64,000 nt of DNA from assembly GCF_900199435.1 (NCBI RefSeq), contig NZ_OAML01000003.1, positions 124,001 to 188,000 of the forward strand, given 5' to 3'. Position 1 is the first letter of the stretch. Each line of letters starts with the position of its first letter. The notes beneath the pieces were generated by a model. That model was not told where the DNA came from. It saw nothing but the letters and a program-made list of their open reading frames with translations, and searched no databases. Positions 1 to 9,277 of this stretch are shown in pieces. The stretch comes from Pygmaiobacter massiliensis. GTDB taxonomy: Bacteria; Bacillota; Clostridia; Oscillospirales; Ruminococcaceae. The position numbers and the translations under genes were made by a program.

Positions 1-289
1 AAAGCGCAAGAATGAGCGCAAGCCCTACCTGAATTACCACGGTGAGTGCCATTAAAATCAAGGTGTTCTTAATGGCAGTCGACATCAAGGGATCTTTGAA
101 CATCTTAACGTAGTTTTCATAAGGCGGATTATTCAGCCCGCGGCTGGCCTCGCCCATACCGCCGATACGGTTAAAGCTGTTCCAGACGTTCATCAAAAAC
201 GGATAGTATAAGTACACAGTTAAAAACAAAAAGGTGGGGGTTAAAAATAAAATCAACGGCCACTTTTTCTTGTAAATCATTGCGTTCAT
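1..289 (-). CDS. Sugar ABC transporter permease, MalF/UgpA type (partial, runs off left edge)
   Basis: The first 96 codons are present. The start is the ATG at 289, preceded by AAAGGAG on the minus strand. The N-terminus has a short basic stretch (YKKKW), a first membrane segment at about residues 9-25, and then the ENYVKMFKD loop that precedes the transmembrane domain in MalF/UgpA-family permeases. A second hydrophobic helix begins near residue 75. It lies 178 bp downstream of the sugar-binding lipoprotein gene and is probably part of the same transcription unit. The EAA loop that would contact the ATPase is outside the window. The family call is fairly safe; the substrate is unknown. Confidence 0.85.
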   Translation of the reverse strand, partial: MNAMIYKKKWPLILFLTPTFLFLTVYLYYPFLMNVWNSFNRIGGMGEASRGLNNPPYENYVKMFKDPLMSTAIKNTLILMALTVVIQVGLALILAL

Positions 290-345
290 TGCTCACAGGA
301 CTCCTTTCACTGCAGGGGCAAAGTAGGGGGCCACGAAGGCGGTAG

Positions 346-402
346 CCTTTTAAGGCGGCAGGAAGCGCCGCAAAATCTGTCACTTCCTGCCGCCTTAAAA
401 GG
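346..402. repeat. 20-bp perfect inverted repeat between binding-protein and permease genes
   Basis: Arms 346-365 and 383-402 are exact reverse complements (20 bp) with a 17-nt loop. The right arm shares its last two bases with the neighbouring terminator-like hairpin at 401-429. The position directly 3' of a substrate-binding-protein gene suggests an RNA stem-loop that stabilises the upstream message or dampens read-through into the permease genes. That role is inferred. Confidence 0.7.
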
Positions 403-429
403 CCGGAGAACCACACGGCTTCTCCGGCC
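397..429 (-). terminator. Stem-loop with short T run after binding-protein gene
   Basis: On the minus strand GGCCGGAGAA (420-429) pairs with TTCTCCGGCC (401-410) and is followed by TTTT. The T run is short, so it is more likely a partial terminator than a complete one, letting some transcription continue into the permease gene. Confidence 0.6.
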
Positions 430-467
430 TTTTGCAGCTTACAAAGAGGGTAGTTGCACAAAGATAA

Positions 468-1808
468 TTATTTGTCTTCGTCAGCCAGCGGGGTATCCAG
501 AGCAGTCTGGATTGCATCTTCCGCTTTCACGCTGCCGGTAACGATGTCTTTGATGGAAGCAAACAGCTGTTTACGGGCAGTTGCATTCAAAGAATCCTGC
601 ACTGCGGGTGCGCTGCCGGTTGCGCCGTTTACCATATCGATCGCAGCGAGCTGCATCGAGTTCGGATTTTCGGGCTTGGTCATGCCGGATTTGAGTGCGG
701 TCGGGGTGCCGCCTGCGAAGGTGTTGACAACCTCATCGGTGGTCATAGCTTCGACAAAAGCAACAGCGGCGTCACGACGAGCGGGATCTTCCCAAGCGGA
801 GCGGGTGATATAGTAGCCCATGGAAAGGCCGGCAACGATATCGGTGGATTTGCGCTCGCCCATACCGGGAACATAAGTTACAGTGTAATCATCGAGGTTT
901 TCAACAGCGCCAGCAGCGTCGTCAGAACCTGCGAACCAGCCCACTTTCCAGGAACCGTCGATAGCGAAAGCAGCTTTGTTGTCTGCCATCAGCTGGAAGG
1001 TGTCAGCATCGGTAGCGGTGAGGGTGTTTGTGGGGAAGCAGCCAGCCTCGTACATCTCTTTAATCTGGTTGAGGCCTGCAGCCCAGCGTTGGCCGGCAGC
1101 ATCGGTAGCAGAAGCCGGCACTTCAACATGTTGGGAAGGGTCGCCCTGGTTCAGAATGCAGAACTCGAACCAGTAGTGAGGAACCTCAGCGAGAGAGCAG
1201 GCGATGGGGGTGTAGCCCTTCTCTTTGATGGTTTTGCACATTGCCATGAACTCTTCCCAGGTGGTTTCAGCGGTGGGGGGCTCAAGACCGCAATCTTTCA
1301 GCACAGTTTTGTTGACAAACATGCCCTCCCAGTAGCCGTTAACAGGAACAGCATACTGTTTGAGGTCAGCGGGGGAAGCGGGCAGCATGCCGTCTTTCAT
1401 GTTGGAAGCATACTCCGGGTACTCTTTGCGAATCTCCTCGATGGAGACAACTTTATTGTTTTTGATGAATTCGTTGGCATCTACGCCAGTGAAGAAGAAC
1501 AGAACATCCGGCTCGCTGCCGGTCTGGAAATCAGCTTTGACCTGTGCTTTCCACTGCTCGTTAGAAGTGGCGGATTCGTCCACAACCGTGTTGCCGGTGG
1601 CTTCTTCATAGGCTTTTACCGCATTTTCAAAGTTTACGCGGTTGCCGTCGTCGCCGCCGTAAGAAGTAACAACGCGAATTTCTGCCGGGGCGCTGCCAGA
1701 CGAAGCCGCAGACGAGGCCGCCGGCGCCGAAGAGCTAGCACCGCCGCAGCCTGCAAACACCGAAGCACAGCAGGCCAGAGCAAGTGTCAATGACAAAAAC
1801 TTTTTCAT
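468..1808 (-). CDS. Extracellular sugar-binding lipoprotein (ABC transporter, family 1)
   Basis: 446 aa. I place the start at 1808 because GGAGG lies just upstream and the protein then begins with a normal lipoprotein signal (MKKFLSLTLALACC) ending in a lipobox with Cys at about residue 20. A Ser/Ala-rich linker follows and then a family-1 solute-binding fold (about 45-440), including the conserved region with WKVGWFAG near residue 290. It would capture an oligosaccharide at the outer membrane face and hand it to the permease at 1-289. Proximity to the GH94 phosphorylase and phosphohexomutase suggests a disaccharide such as cellobiose or chitobiose; this is inference. An ORF extends further upstream without a ribosome binding site. 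Confidence 0.9.
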   Translation of the reverse strand: MKKFLSLTLALACCASVFAGCGGASSSAPAASSAASSGSAPAEIRVVTSYGGDDGNRVNFENAVKAYEEATGNTVVDESATSNEQWKAQVKADFQTGSEPDVLFFFTGVDANEFIKNNKVVSIEEIRKEYPEYASNMKDGMLPASPADLKQYAVPVNGYWEGMFVNKTVLKDCGLEPPTAETTWEEFMAMCKTIKEKGYTPIACSLAEVPHYWFEFCILNQGDPSQHVEVPASATDAAGQRWAAGLNQIKEMYEAGCFPTNTLTATDADTFQLMADNKAAFAIDGSWKVGWFAGSDDAAGAVENLDDYTVTYVPGMGERKSTDIVAGLSMGYYITRSAWEDPARRDAAVAFVEAMTTDEVVNTFAGGTPTALKSGMTKPENPNSMQLAAIDMVNGATGSAPAVQDSLNATARKQLFASIKDIVTGSVKAEDAIQTALDTPLADEDK

Positions 1809-1967
1809 AATTCTAACCTCCACAAAGATTTCTGATACATAAGTATCGTCCTGATGCCGATGGGAACCGGCACCGCCGTATGAGGGTAGCGCTCCCCATA
1901 CCTTACACTCTAATGATAGAACGTTTTGCACAAAAATTTAATGATTGGAATTGCTTTTTATTGCATA

Positions 1968-3713
1968 TTATTGCGCGTCTGTTGTGATTTCCAGGTTCAT
2001 GCGGCAAAGTGTGCAGCCTTTTTCCGTAATCGAGATGGCGAGTCCGCTCTCTGGCCCATACAAAATGCGCAGCCGCTGGTGTACGTTGCGAATGCCCAGT
2101 GAAGTGCTGCCCAGCTGTTCATCGGGGCCTTCATCCGAAAGCAGCGCTTTGATTTTCATCAAGTCGTCGTATGTGGTCACACCGTCATTTTCTACCTCCA
2201 GCCGCAGCCAATTGCCCAGCCGGTAGGCGCGGATGGTAATGGTGCCCTGCTGGGTGGGAGTAATACCATGTTCAACTGCGTTTTCTAAAATGGGCTGCAA
2301 CACCAGCCGCGGCACATAGCAGTCCAATAGGGCGGGGTCAACCTCTTTTTTTACCTCCAGCCGGCAGCCGAGCCGCTCGCGGATAATATAAAGGTAGGCG
2401 TCCACATACATCATCTCTTCCGAAAGGTGGACAAGCGGACGATTTTTGCGGTCCATCGCCGCAGAAAGCATGGTGGAAAGTGACTCCAGCATCTGGCAGA
2501 CTTTAATATCTCCCGCAAGCCGGGCTTCCCAGTTGATAATCTCCAGCGTGTTGTTGAGAAAATGCGGGTTAATCTGGCTTTGCAGTGCCATAATGCGCGC
2601 GTCGCGCAACGCAAGCTCTTCTTTGTAAATGCGCTCAAACTGGTTTTGCAGTTTGTCGCTCATTGCATTAAAACTGTCGCCAAGGTAGCCGAACTCGGCA
2701 CTTCCCAAATCGTCCGCAGCTACCTGCAAGCCGAATTCGCCGGTTTCTATTTTGGCAGCCGCCTGTGAAAGCACGTCCACAGGCCGGTTTACTTTGCGGT
2801 ACAAAAACGCGATAACAGCGCCGATAAGCGGCACCAAAAGCAGGCAGGCAATCGTCAGAACAATTTTAATCGTTACCAGCTGGCCGCTCAGCGTTTCAAG
2901 GTCTGCTTGCAGCAGATACTCAAAGGTGTAGCCGCCCATTTTTTCGCTGCCCCTTACCACAGCTCCCGCATTTTCTGGCGTTAGCTGTAACGGCAGCGGG
3001 TTGCTGCCGGGGCGCTGTGCGGCAATCTTTTCGGGTGCGCCGCAAATATCTGCCTCGGCACCGTCTATCCACACAGCGGCATCTGTACACCAGATGATAT
3101 TGCGCATGCTCTCAAACAGCACGGAAGAATCCAGCTCCATCACCAGAACGGCATAGGTGCGGTAGTTGCTGTCAACCATGTTGCGCATCATATAAAGCCG
3201 GCCCCCTTCAGCAAGGAAGCCGATGCCGGTGCCAAGCTCCGGGCTGCGCGCAAGCACTTGGTCTCGCACATTATTCTGGTAGGCGCGAATTACCGAGTAA
3301 GAGGTGTTGGAAGTGTAGATAGGCGTGTCCGGATCAGAAACAAAGGTGAGGATGGTGTTGAGGAATTTTTCGTCATACCGGTACTGATTGGTCAGGTAGG
3401 ACGAGATGGCGGTGTACATTTGTAGATAGTTGCCGTCTTTTTTGTAAGCAGCCCAGGCATCGCCAATTGTAGGGTTGTAGCTGGCATTGCGGCTCGATAC
3501 AATGGCAGAATCAATGCGGCGGCGGGTTGCGGTTACAGCATTCTCAGCAGAAAGGCGCAAGTCCGAGTAGGCGCGCTCGGTTGTGTTGCGCAGCATAAAA
3601 CTGCCAGCAATGCCGAGTGTCAGCAGCAGCGGCAGTGCCCAGCAAAGCAGAATGACCCCCACCATGCCCTGTTTTAAGCTGGTGCGGGATTTTTTTCGCT
3701 TTGGCCAATTCAT
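1968..3713 (-). CDS. Sensor histidine kinase, YesM/LytS type
   Basis: 581 aa. Start ATG at 3713 follows GGAAGGA. Order: cytoplasmic basic N-terminus, membrane helix at about 20-40, extracellular sensor region to about 275, second helix about 280-300, HAMP-like linker 305-360, then a His_kinase domain with the phospho-acceptor in QINPHFLNN (about residue 385), and a GHKL ATPase domain with N box (ILENAVEHG) and a glycine-rich G box (GSTSLGIRNV) near the C-terminus. Family members usually pair with an AraC-type response regulator and control nearby sugar uptake genes. No such regulator lies on either side here; it may sit beyond the left edge. It is followed by the sugar-binding protein gene after 159 bp. 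Confidence 0.92.
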   Translation of the reverse strand: MNWPKRKKSRTSLKQGMVGVILLCWALPLLLTLGIAGSFMLRNTTERAYSDLRLSAENAVTATRRRIDSAIVSSRNASYNPTIGDAWAAYKKDGNYLQMYTAISSYLTNQYRYDEKFLNTILTFVSDPDTPIYTSNTSYSVIRAYQNNVRDQVLARSPELGTGIGFLAEGGRLYMMRNMVDSNYRTYAVLVMELDSSVLFESMRNIIWCTDAAVWIDGAEADICGAPEKIAAQRPGSNPLPLQLTPENAGAVVRGSEKMGGYTFEYLLQADLETLSGQLVTIKIVLTIACLLLVPLIGAVIAFLYRKVNRPVDVLSQAAAKIETGEFGLQVAADDLGSAEFGYLGDSFNAMSDKLQNQFERIYKEELALRDARIMALQSQINPHFLNNTLEIINWEARLAGDIKVCQMLESLSTMLSAAMDRKNRPLVHLSEEMMYVDAYLYIIRERLGCRLEVKKEVDPALLDCYVPRLVLQPILENAVEHGITPTQQGTITIRAYRLGNWLRLEVENDGVTTYDDLMKIKALLSDEGPDEQLGSTSLGIRNVHQRLRILYGPESGLAISITEKGCTLCRMNLEITTDAQ

Positions 3714-3861
3714 GAAACCATCCTTCCGGTCCGCAGCCCGGCACAGCGGCAGGCGAGCGGTTTTATTTTGGTTGTACACTTTTATTATAAAGCGGCGGCA
3801 GCGTTGCGGCAAACGGCAAAATGCCCTATTCTAAAGCAAAAAATTTTTCACTTAGGAAAAA

Positions 3862-3901
3862 GAAACCGCCCGGCAAGCGCATTGCGCTGCCGAACGGTCG
3901 G
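3862..3901 (-). terminator. Intrinsic terminator after phosphohexomutase gene
   Basis: On the minus strand an imperfect GC-rich stem (CGGCAGCGCA against TGCGCTTGCCG, one bulge) is followed by TTTCTTTTT. It separates the phosphohexomutase gene from the sensor kinase gene. Confidence 0.65.
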
Positions 3902-3911
3902 AGAGAAAACA

Positions 3912-5324
3912 TTAAAGCTCTAAAAAGTTAATGAAAAGATCAGCCACCTGGCGCGCATGGGCCACCGAATCCATCTCACAGAAAATGCGCAGCAAAGGTT
4001 CCGTGCCCGAAAAACGAGCGATAACCCAGCCACCGTTTTTAAAGTAAACCTTGCAGCCGTCGAGATAACTTACGCGAGAGATTTCGCAGGGGAAAGCGGG
4101 GAGAAGCTTTTTTTCCATCAGCGTGGCATAAATCTCCGCTTTTTTTGCTTCCGAAAAACGGAAATCATCCTCGGTCATCTCAAAACTGCCATAGGTGTCG
4201 ACAATTTCCTGCCACAGTGCAGAAAGTGGCTTGCCGGTTTTTGCAATCATCTCCACCAGCAACGCTGCGGCATAAATGCCGTCTTTGCCCTGAATATGCC
4301 CGCGCACTGTTAAGCCGCCGCTGCTTTCGCCGCCAATGATGGCGCCGGTTTCGAGCATGCGGGAGGAAACGTACTTAAAGCCAACCGGCACCTCGTAACA
4401 GGTCTCGCCAAAGCTTTCGGCAATGGCATCGAGCAGATGGGTTGTGGCAATATTGCGCACGGCAGCCCCATGCCAGCCCTTATATTTAATAAGGTAATAA
4501 TAAAGGAGCACCAAGATCTTGTTCGGGTGCAAAAATTCGGCTTTATCATCGATGACACCCAACCGGTCGGCGTCGCCGTCGGTGGCAATGCCGATGTCGC
4601 AGCCGTTCTCTTCTACAAAATTAACAAGGCTTGCAAGCGTTTTCACATTGGGTGCCGGCAGCCTGCCGCCAAACAGAGTGTCGTGCCGCTCGTGGATAAC
4701 ATCCACTTCGCAGCGGGTGGTAAGCAGAATGGTTTGCAATGCGGTTTTGCTTACGCCATACATTGGGTCGAGTGCGACTTTCAGTCCGCAGGCGCGGATA
4801 GCATCGGTGTCTACCGCAGCAAGGATATTATCAATATACTCGTTCATTGGGTCAATGAGCAGAATGCGCCCCATGGCACAAGCTTCGTCAAACGGAATGG
4901 TGGGAATAAAGCTGCCCTCCAGCGTTTCGAGATACTCCTCGAACGAGGCAGTCAGTGCTTCGTTTGCATCACGCCCGCCTTCCATAAAAACTTTTACGCC
5001 GTTGTAGATGGCCGGGTTGTGGCTGGCGGTGACCGCCATGCCATAGGGCAGGCCGCGGTGTGCGGCGGTATACATAATCAACGGGGTGGGGCTTTCGCGG
5101 TCAATAACCAGCGCGCGGATGCCTGCCGCAGCAAATACTTCACCGGCCCAGTGGGCGGCTTCGCGGCTGAGAAAGCGCCGGTCATAGCCGATAACGAAAT
5201 CTTGCCCTGCCAGCCCTTCGTTTTTCATTTTGGTGGCCAGCGCCAGGGCGAGAAGCTGCACGTTGGCCTTGGTGAACTCATCGCCAATGATGGCACGCCA
5301 ACCGCCGGTACCAAATTTAATCAT
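3912..5324 (-). CDS. Phosphoglucomutase/phosphomannomutase family phosphohexomutase
   Basis: 470 aa. Interconverts hexose 1-phosphate and 6-phosphate. The start at 5324 gives the family N-terminus (IKFGTGGWRAIIGDEF). Active-site serine loop TASHNPAIYNG at about 97-107, metal-binding loop DGDADR at about 240, sugar-binding GGESSGG near 325, and the C-terminal phosphate loop SGTEPLLRIF near 440 are all intact. It lies 65 bp downstream of the GH94 phosphorylase, whose product is a sugar 1-phosphate, so the two form an obvious two-step route into glycolysis. Specificity between glucose and mannose or GlcNAc phosphates cannot be told from sequence. Confidence 0.93.
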   Translation of the reverse strand: MIKFGTGGWRAIIGDEFTKANVQLLALALATKMKNEGLAGQDFVIGYDRRFLSREAAHWAGEVFAAAGIRALVIDRESPTPLIMYTAAHRGLPYGMAVTASHNPAIYNGVKVFMEGGRDANEALTASFEEYLETLEGSFIPTIPFDEACAMGRILLIDPMNEYIDNILAAVDTDAIRACGLKVALDPMYGVSKTALQTILLTTRCEVDVIHERHDTLFGGRLPAPNVKTLASLVNFVEENGCDIGIATDGDADRLGVIDDKAEFLHPNKILVLLYYYLIKYKGWHGAAVRNIATTHLLDAIAESFGETCYEVPVGFKYVSSRMLETGAIIGGESSGGLTVRGHIQGKDGIYAAALLVEMIAKTGKPLSALWQEIVDTYGSFEMTEDDFRFSEAKKAEIYATLMEKKLLPAFPCEISRVSYLDGCKVYFKNGGWVIARFSGTEPLLRIFCEMDSVAHARQVADLFINFLEL

Positions 5325-5389
5325 AACACTCACTCTTTCTCGTGAAAAATAGGGGAACGCCATTTTCAAGCGTTAAAAATGCGAAGCGG

Positions 5390-7780
5390 TTAGCCCATGA
5401 CTACCCGTGCCTGAGCAGTGCTGCCAGCAGGCAGCGGCGCGAGAGACGCTGTTTTAACCCCATTTACATATAGTGCGGCAACACCCTTGCTGATATGGTG
5501 CGGGTTTTCTACCTGGATGTGGTAGGTAGCCCCACGCCAGCGCCGGGTAACGGTAAAGCCATCCCAGCTTTGCGGAATGCAGGGGTCGATTTCAAGCCGG
5601 TCAAACTCGGGTCGAATGCCCAGCATATAGCGGGTCGCGGCAACATAGCTCCAGCCGCCGGAGCCGGTCATAAACGGGTGATGGGCCTCGCCAAATTTTG
5701 TGTGGTCTTGCCCGGAGATGAATTGGCAGTAGGAGTACGGCTCGGCCTTGCGCACCTCAATCAAATCGTTCTGGTTGTAGGGGCAAAGAGCATCATAAAA
5801 CTTCATCGCACGCTCGCCGCGGCCCAGCACGCACTCCGCAGCCCATGCCCAGGGATTAGGATGACTGAAAATTGAGCCGTTTTCTTTGAGCCCTTTATAA
5901 ACTCGGGTAACAAAACCCACATCATCGTCCGGCTTTGAGTAGGCAGGCGCGTTGAGCATCAAACCATAGGGCGTAAACAGCCATTCGTCCACGGAATCCA
6001 TCGCCTGTTTGCCGCGCTCGGCAGAAGCTGCGCCCGAAAGCACGGCCCAGGTGTTGCTTTCCATATGCACCTTGCCTTCGGGGTCTGCATCGGTACCAAT
6101 CGGGCGGCCCTTTGCAGTAAAACCGCGCAGGTACCATTTGCCGTCCCAAAGCTGCGTTTCACAGGCCGCAATTACGGCAGTGCGCATTGCTTCGTAGTGG
6201 GCCGCGTCATCTTCTCGCCCTAATGCACGTGCCAATGCTACAAAATTGCCCAGCGCGAACACATGCAAAAAGCTGACCATGGCACTTTCGCCGCCACCAA
6301 GGTTCAGGCAATCATTCCAGTCGGCCCGCAGGCCCTGGCAAATGCCATGCGCCCCCACCATGCGGGCAGAGAAATCCAAAATAGTTTTCATGTGGTCGTA
6401 AACGGTATCGCTGCCGCCGTCGGCATAAGTAACGGTAAGATCTGCAAAATTCAAATCTCCGGTTTCGCGGATGTAATCTGTAATGGAAGAAACCAGCCAG
6501 AGTGCGTCATCGCTGCAGGCATCGGCAAGCCCGTGAATCATACTGCTTTTGTCCGGTGTGGGCACCACAGTGGGGCTTTTAAAGCTTTGCTTTTTGCCGT
6601 CCGCTTCAAACCACTCGGGGGAGAAGAGATGCAGGCCGTATCCTTCACTTACCAGCCCGCGCAGCAGCTGCATCAGCCGAACACGGCAGCGCTCCGGGTC
6701 TGAGTGCAGCACAGTCATTGCATCCTGGGCGGTGTCGCGGTAACCAAGCCCGGTGCGTCCGCCCACTTCAATGAAGCTGGCAAACCGGCTGAACATAACG
6801 TTGATTTCGCTTTGGTAAAGCGTCCACTGGTTGATCATCGTATTCATTGCGGGGTTCGGGGTATCAATGACGAGTGCAGAGCAGCGTTCGTCCCAGAAAC
6901 TCCGCAGCTCGGCGAGCGCCGCTTCTCTTGCGGCGACGTGCCGATATTTTTCGCGGATGCGAACGCCTTCTCTGCGGCGTCCCTCACCCAAAAAGAAGGC
7001 ACAATTGGCGGTGTCGGCAACTGCGAGCGAAAGCTGTTTATGCAGCCCGCAGCACTGGTTGCCGCCAAGCTCGGTAGAACCAGAGAGAACGCCGCGCTCT
7101 ACGCCGATGGGATTCGTTTCGGTGCGATAATCGCCGATAAAGGCTTCACGCACAGCGTCGAAGCTATCCGGCTCAAACGAAGCGGCGAAATACTGGTAGC
7201 CATCTTCCTCGTAAAAAAGATCTTGCTCAATGATGCCATTTTCGTAGCTGCTGCCCGCAGCATAAAGGCTCATCTGAAAATTTCGGTTATCCATATCAAT
7301 GTGGTGGAACGAAAGCTCGGCGTAAGAGAAAACACTCAGCTTGCGTGGGCGCCCGCTTTGGTTTTCAATGGCAAGGTCCCAAATCTCCACATCTTCGCCC
7401 CGGGGAATAAACAGCGTCTGCACTGCTTTGATGCCGTTGTACTCACACTCGTAAGCGGTATAAGAAAAGCCGTGGCGGCAGCGGTAGACGGCTTCATCCA
7501 GCGGCTTGCCCACCGGCTGCCACGAAACCGACCAATACTCGCCGGTTTCGTCGTCACGCAGGTAAATATAATGTCCCGGGCGGTCCATCGGCACGGCATT
7601 TGCGCGAAAACGGGTGATGCGGTGGTACTCTGCGCTGTTGCAGAACAAATACCCGCCGGCGGTATGGTTTACCACGGCGCACATGCGTTCTGTGCCAAGG
7701 TAGTTTGTCCAGCTGGTGGGCAGGTCTACCCGGTCTATGACGTATTCACGGCGGCTTTCATCAAAATGTCCGTATTGCAT
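5390..7780 (-). CDS. GH94 glycoside phosphorylase (cellobiose/chitobiose phosphorylase-like)
   Basis: 796 aa. Start at 7780 has AAAGGAG upstream. The protein has the GH94 arrangement: N-terminal beta-sandwich with a YLRDDETGEYWS-type segment (about 70-90), a helical linker, an (alpha/alpha)6 barrel with GLGYRDTAQDAM (about 345) and the general-acid region DWNDCLN (about 480), and a C-terminal GSGGWSYVAATRYMLG block (about 700). It phosphorolyses a beta-linked disaccharide to free sugar plus sugar 1-phosphate in the cytoplasm. No signal peptide, as expected. Cellobiose and N,N'-diacetylchitobiose are the two main options; I cannot decide. First gene of the minus-strand carbohydrate locus. Confidence 0.85.
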   Translation of the reverse strand: MQYGHFDESRREYVIDRVDLPTSWTNYLGTERMCAVVNHTAGGYLFCNSAEYHRITRFRANAVPMDRPGHYIYLRDDETGEYWSVSWQPVGKPLDEAVYRCRHGFSYTAYECEYNGIKAVQTLFIPRGEDVEIWDLAIENQSGRPRKLSVFSYAELSFHHIDMDNRNFQMSLYAAGSSYENGIIEQDLFYEEDGYQYFAASFEPDSFDAVREAFIGDYRTETNPIGVERGVLSGSTELGGNQCCGLHKQLSLAVADTANCAFFLGEGRRREGVRIREKYRHVAAREAALAELRSFWDERCSALVIDTPNPAMNTMINQWTLYQSEINVMFSRFASFIEVGGRTGLGYRDTAQDAMTVLHSDPERCRVRLMQLLRGLVSEGYGLHLFSPEWFEADGKKQSFKSPTVVPTPDKSSMIHGLADACSDDALWLVSSITDYIRETGDLNFADLTVTYADGGSDTVYDHMKTILDFSARMVGAHGICQGLRADWNDCLNLGGGESAMVSFLHVFALGNFVALARALGREDDAAHYEAMRTAVIAACETQLWDGKWYLRGFTAKGRPIGTDADPEGKVHMESNTWAVLSGAASAERGKQAMDSVDEWLFTPYGLMLNAPAYSKPDDDVGFVTRVYKGLKENGSIFSHPNPWAWAAECVLGRGERAMKFYDALCPYNQNDLIEVRKAEPYSYCQFISGQDHTKFGEAHHPFMTGSGGWSYVAATRYMLGIRPEFDRLEIDPCIPQSWDGFTVTRRWRGATYHIQVENPHHISKGVAALYVNGVKTASLAPLPAGSTAQARVVMG

Positions 7781-8343
7781 GGTCGCGGTCTCCTTTTTTG
7801 CCGCACCAAACCGGTGCGGGAACTTTATGGCAGCACCGTGCGCTGTCCGCAAGGCAAAAAGTGCGGTGCCGCTTGCAAATTTTGTATATGTAGCGCTAAG
7901 ATTTGCTGTACAGGGCGGCAGGCAGAAAGATACGGTGTTGCCTAGTTTCATTGTATTGCTTTTAAAGAGCCAAAAACAGTGTGCGGGTTGTCATATCTTT
8001 GCCGATTTTGTGTATTCTGGTGTCTTTATCTATTTTGCTGTGCGGGCGCAATACAAACCAAGCGTGATTAAAAGTGTACGTGATACAAATACATATTGTG
8101 AAAAAATGCAAAAACTGTCAGCCGAAGCCGCTAAAAACCGTCTGTTTTAAATTGACAAGCGTGCGTTAATCCAGTACAATACTAAAATATAGACTAATGG
8201 AAAAATGGCGGTTTGCACAGCGTTGATTGGGTATTTTTAGTGCAGTTTGTCTTTTGCGGTATCGCCATCTCCCTTGGAACTGTGTACATAGCGGCACCTG
8301 GTGTAAAGTGTGCCGTAATCAATCTTTAGGAGTTGACTTTTTT
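7781..8343. other. Divergent intergenic region between GH94 gene and opp operon
   Basis: Holds the opp promoter (8152-8180) and the GH94 leader. In the leader, CCGCACC (7801-7807) and GGTGCGG (7813-7819) form a hairpin just upstream of the GH94 ribosome binding site, and a further GTGCGGTGC copy at about 7859 could pair alternatively. A weak minus-strand -10 (TACAAT, 7950-7955) lacks a good -35. In the opp leader CGGCAC (8292-8297) and GTGCCG (8310-8315) form a small stem. No convincing gene is seen here. Confidence 0.5.
8152..8180 (+). promoter_or_regulatory. Sigma-A promoter of the opp operon
   Basis: TTGACA at 8152-8157 and TACAAT at 8175-8180 with 17 bp between them. Start of transcription is expected near 8187, giving a leader of about 155 nt before oppB. 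Confidence 0.85.
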
Positions 8344-9261
8344 ATGGGGAAGTACATTCTCAAAAGAATTGCTCTTGCCGTGCTTACACTGTTTTTGGTT
8401 TGCACGCTGACTTTCTTTCTGATGAACCTCGTGCCTGGCGGGCCGTTTATGGCAGAAAAGGCCATTAGTGCCCAAGCGCAGGCCGCAATGAACGAAAAAT
8501 ACGGTTTAGATAAACCGCTGACAGAACAGTATGTAAACTATATGGAGCGTTTGCTGCATGGCGACCTGGGTGTTTCGGTCAAACAGCGTGGACGCACCGT
8601 TAACCAGATTATCGCTACCAAATTCCCCGTATCTGCAAAAGTGGGCGGCATTTCGGTGCTGGTAGCATTGGCGGTCGGTATTCCGCTGGGCAGTGTGGCA
8701 GCACTGAAACGCGGCAGCTGGCTGGATAACCTGATTATGTTTTTTGCCACCTGCGGCATTGCGGTGCCCAGTTTCGTGGTATGTACCTTACTTATGTACT
8801 TCCTAAGTCTGCAATGGGGGTTGTTACCAACGTACGGCCTATCCAGTTGGCAGAACTACATTATGCCGGTTATGGCGTTGGCTTTCTATCCAACTTCCTA
8901 TATCGCGCGTCTCATGCGCTCGTCGATGCTGGACGTGCTGGGCCAGGATTACATGCGTACCGCTCGTGCAAAAGGCCTTTCGCAGAGCAAAAGCCTGTTT
9001 AAACACGCACTGCGCAATGCAATTCTGCCGGTCGTTACCTACCTGGGACCCATGCTGGCCTATACCCTGACAGGCAGCTTCGTGGTGGAAAAAATCTTCA
9101 CCATCCCGGGTCTTGGCAGCGAGTTTATCGGCTCTATCACAGGCCGTGACTACCCGCTGATTATGGGCACCACCATCTTTTTGGCCATGCTCATCATCGT
9201 TATGAACGTCATCGTCGATATTGCTTACAAAGTAATCGACCCGCGCATTAAACTGAAGTAA
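8344..9261 (+). CDS. oppB: Oligopeptide/dipeptide ABC transporter permease, OppB/DppB family
   Basis: 305 aa, six membrane segments. I choose ATG 8344 because AGGAG lies upstream and the protein then starts MGKYILKRIALAVLTLF, the family pattern; the longer ORF has no signal for its start. The permease signature region with the EAA loop (about 190-220, YMRTARAKGLSQSKSLFKHA) contacts the ATPases. First gene of a five-gene operon; 16 bp before oppC. Confidence 0.95.
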   Translation: MGKYILKRIALAVLTLFLVCTLTFFLMNLVPGGPFMAEKAISAQAQAAMNEKYGLDKPLTEQYVNYMERLLHGDLGVSVKQRGRTVNQIIATKFPVSAKVGGISVLVALAVGIPLGSVAALKRGSWLDNLIMFFATCGIAVPSFVVCTLLMYFLSLQWGLLPTYGLSSWQNYIMPVMALAFYPTSYIARLMRSSMLDVLGQDYMRTARAKGLSQSKSLFKHALRNAILPVVTYLGPMLAYTLTGSFVVEKIFTIPGLGSEFIGSITGRDYPLIMGTTIFLAMLIIVMNVIVDIAYKVIDPRIKLK

Positions 9262-9277
9262 GGAGGAAGCCGAACCT

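Noticed and set aside
1809-1931. 41-codon extension of the sugar-binding protein ORF
   Set aside because: It would put unrelated residues before a perfect lipoprotein signal, and GGAGG is placed for the ATG at 1808.
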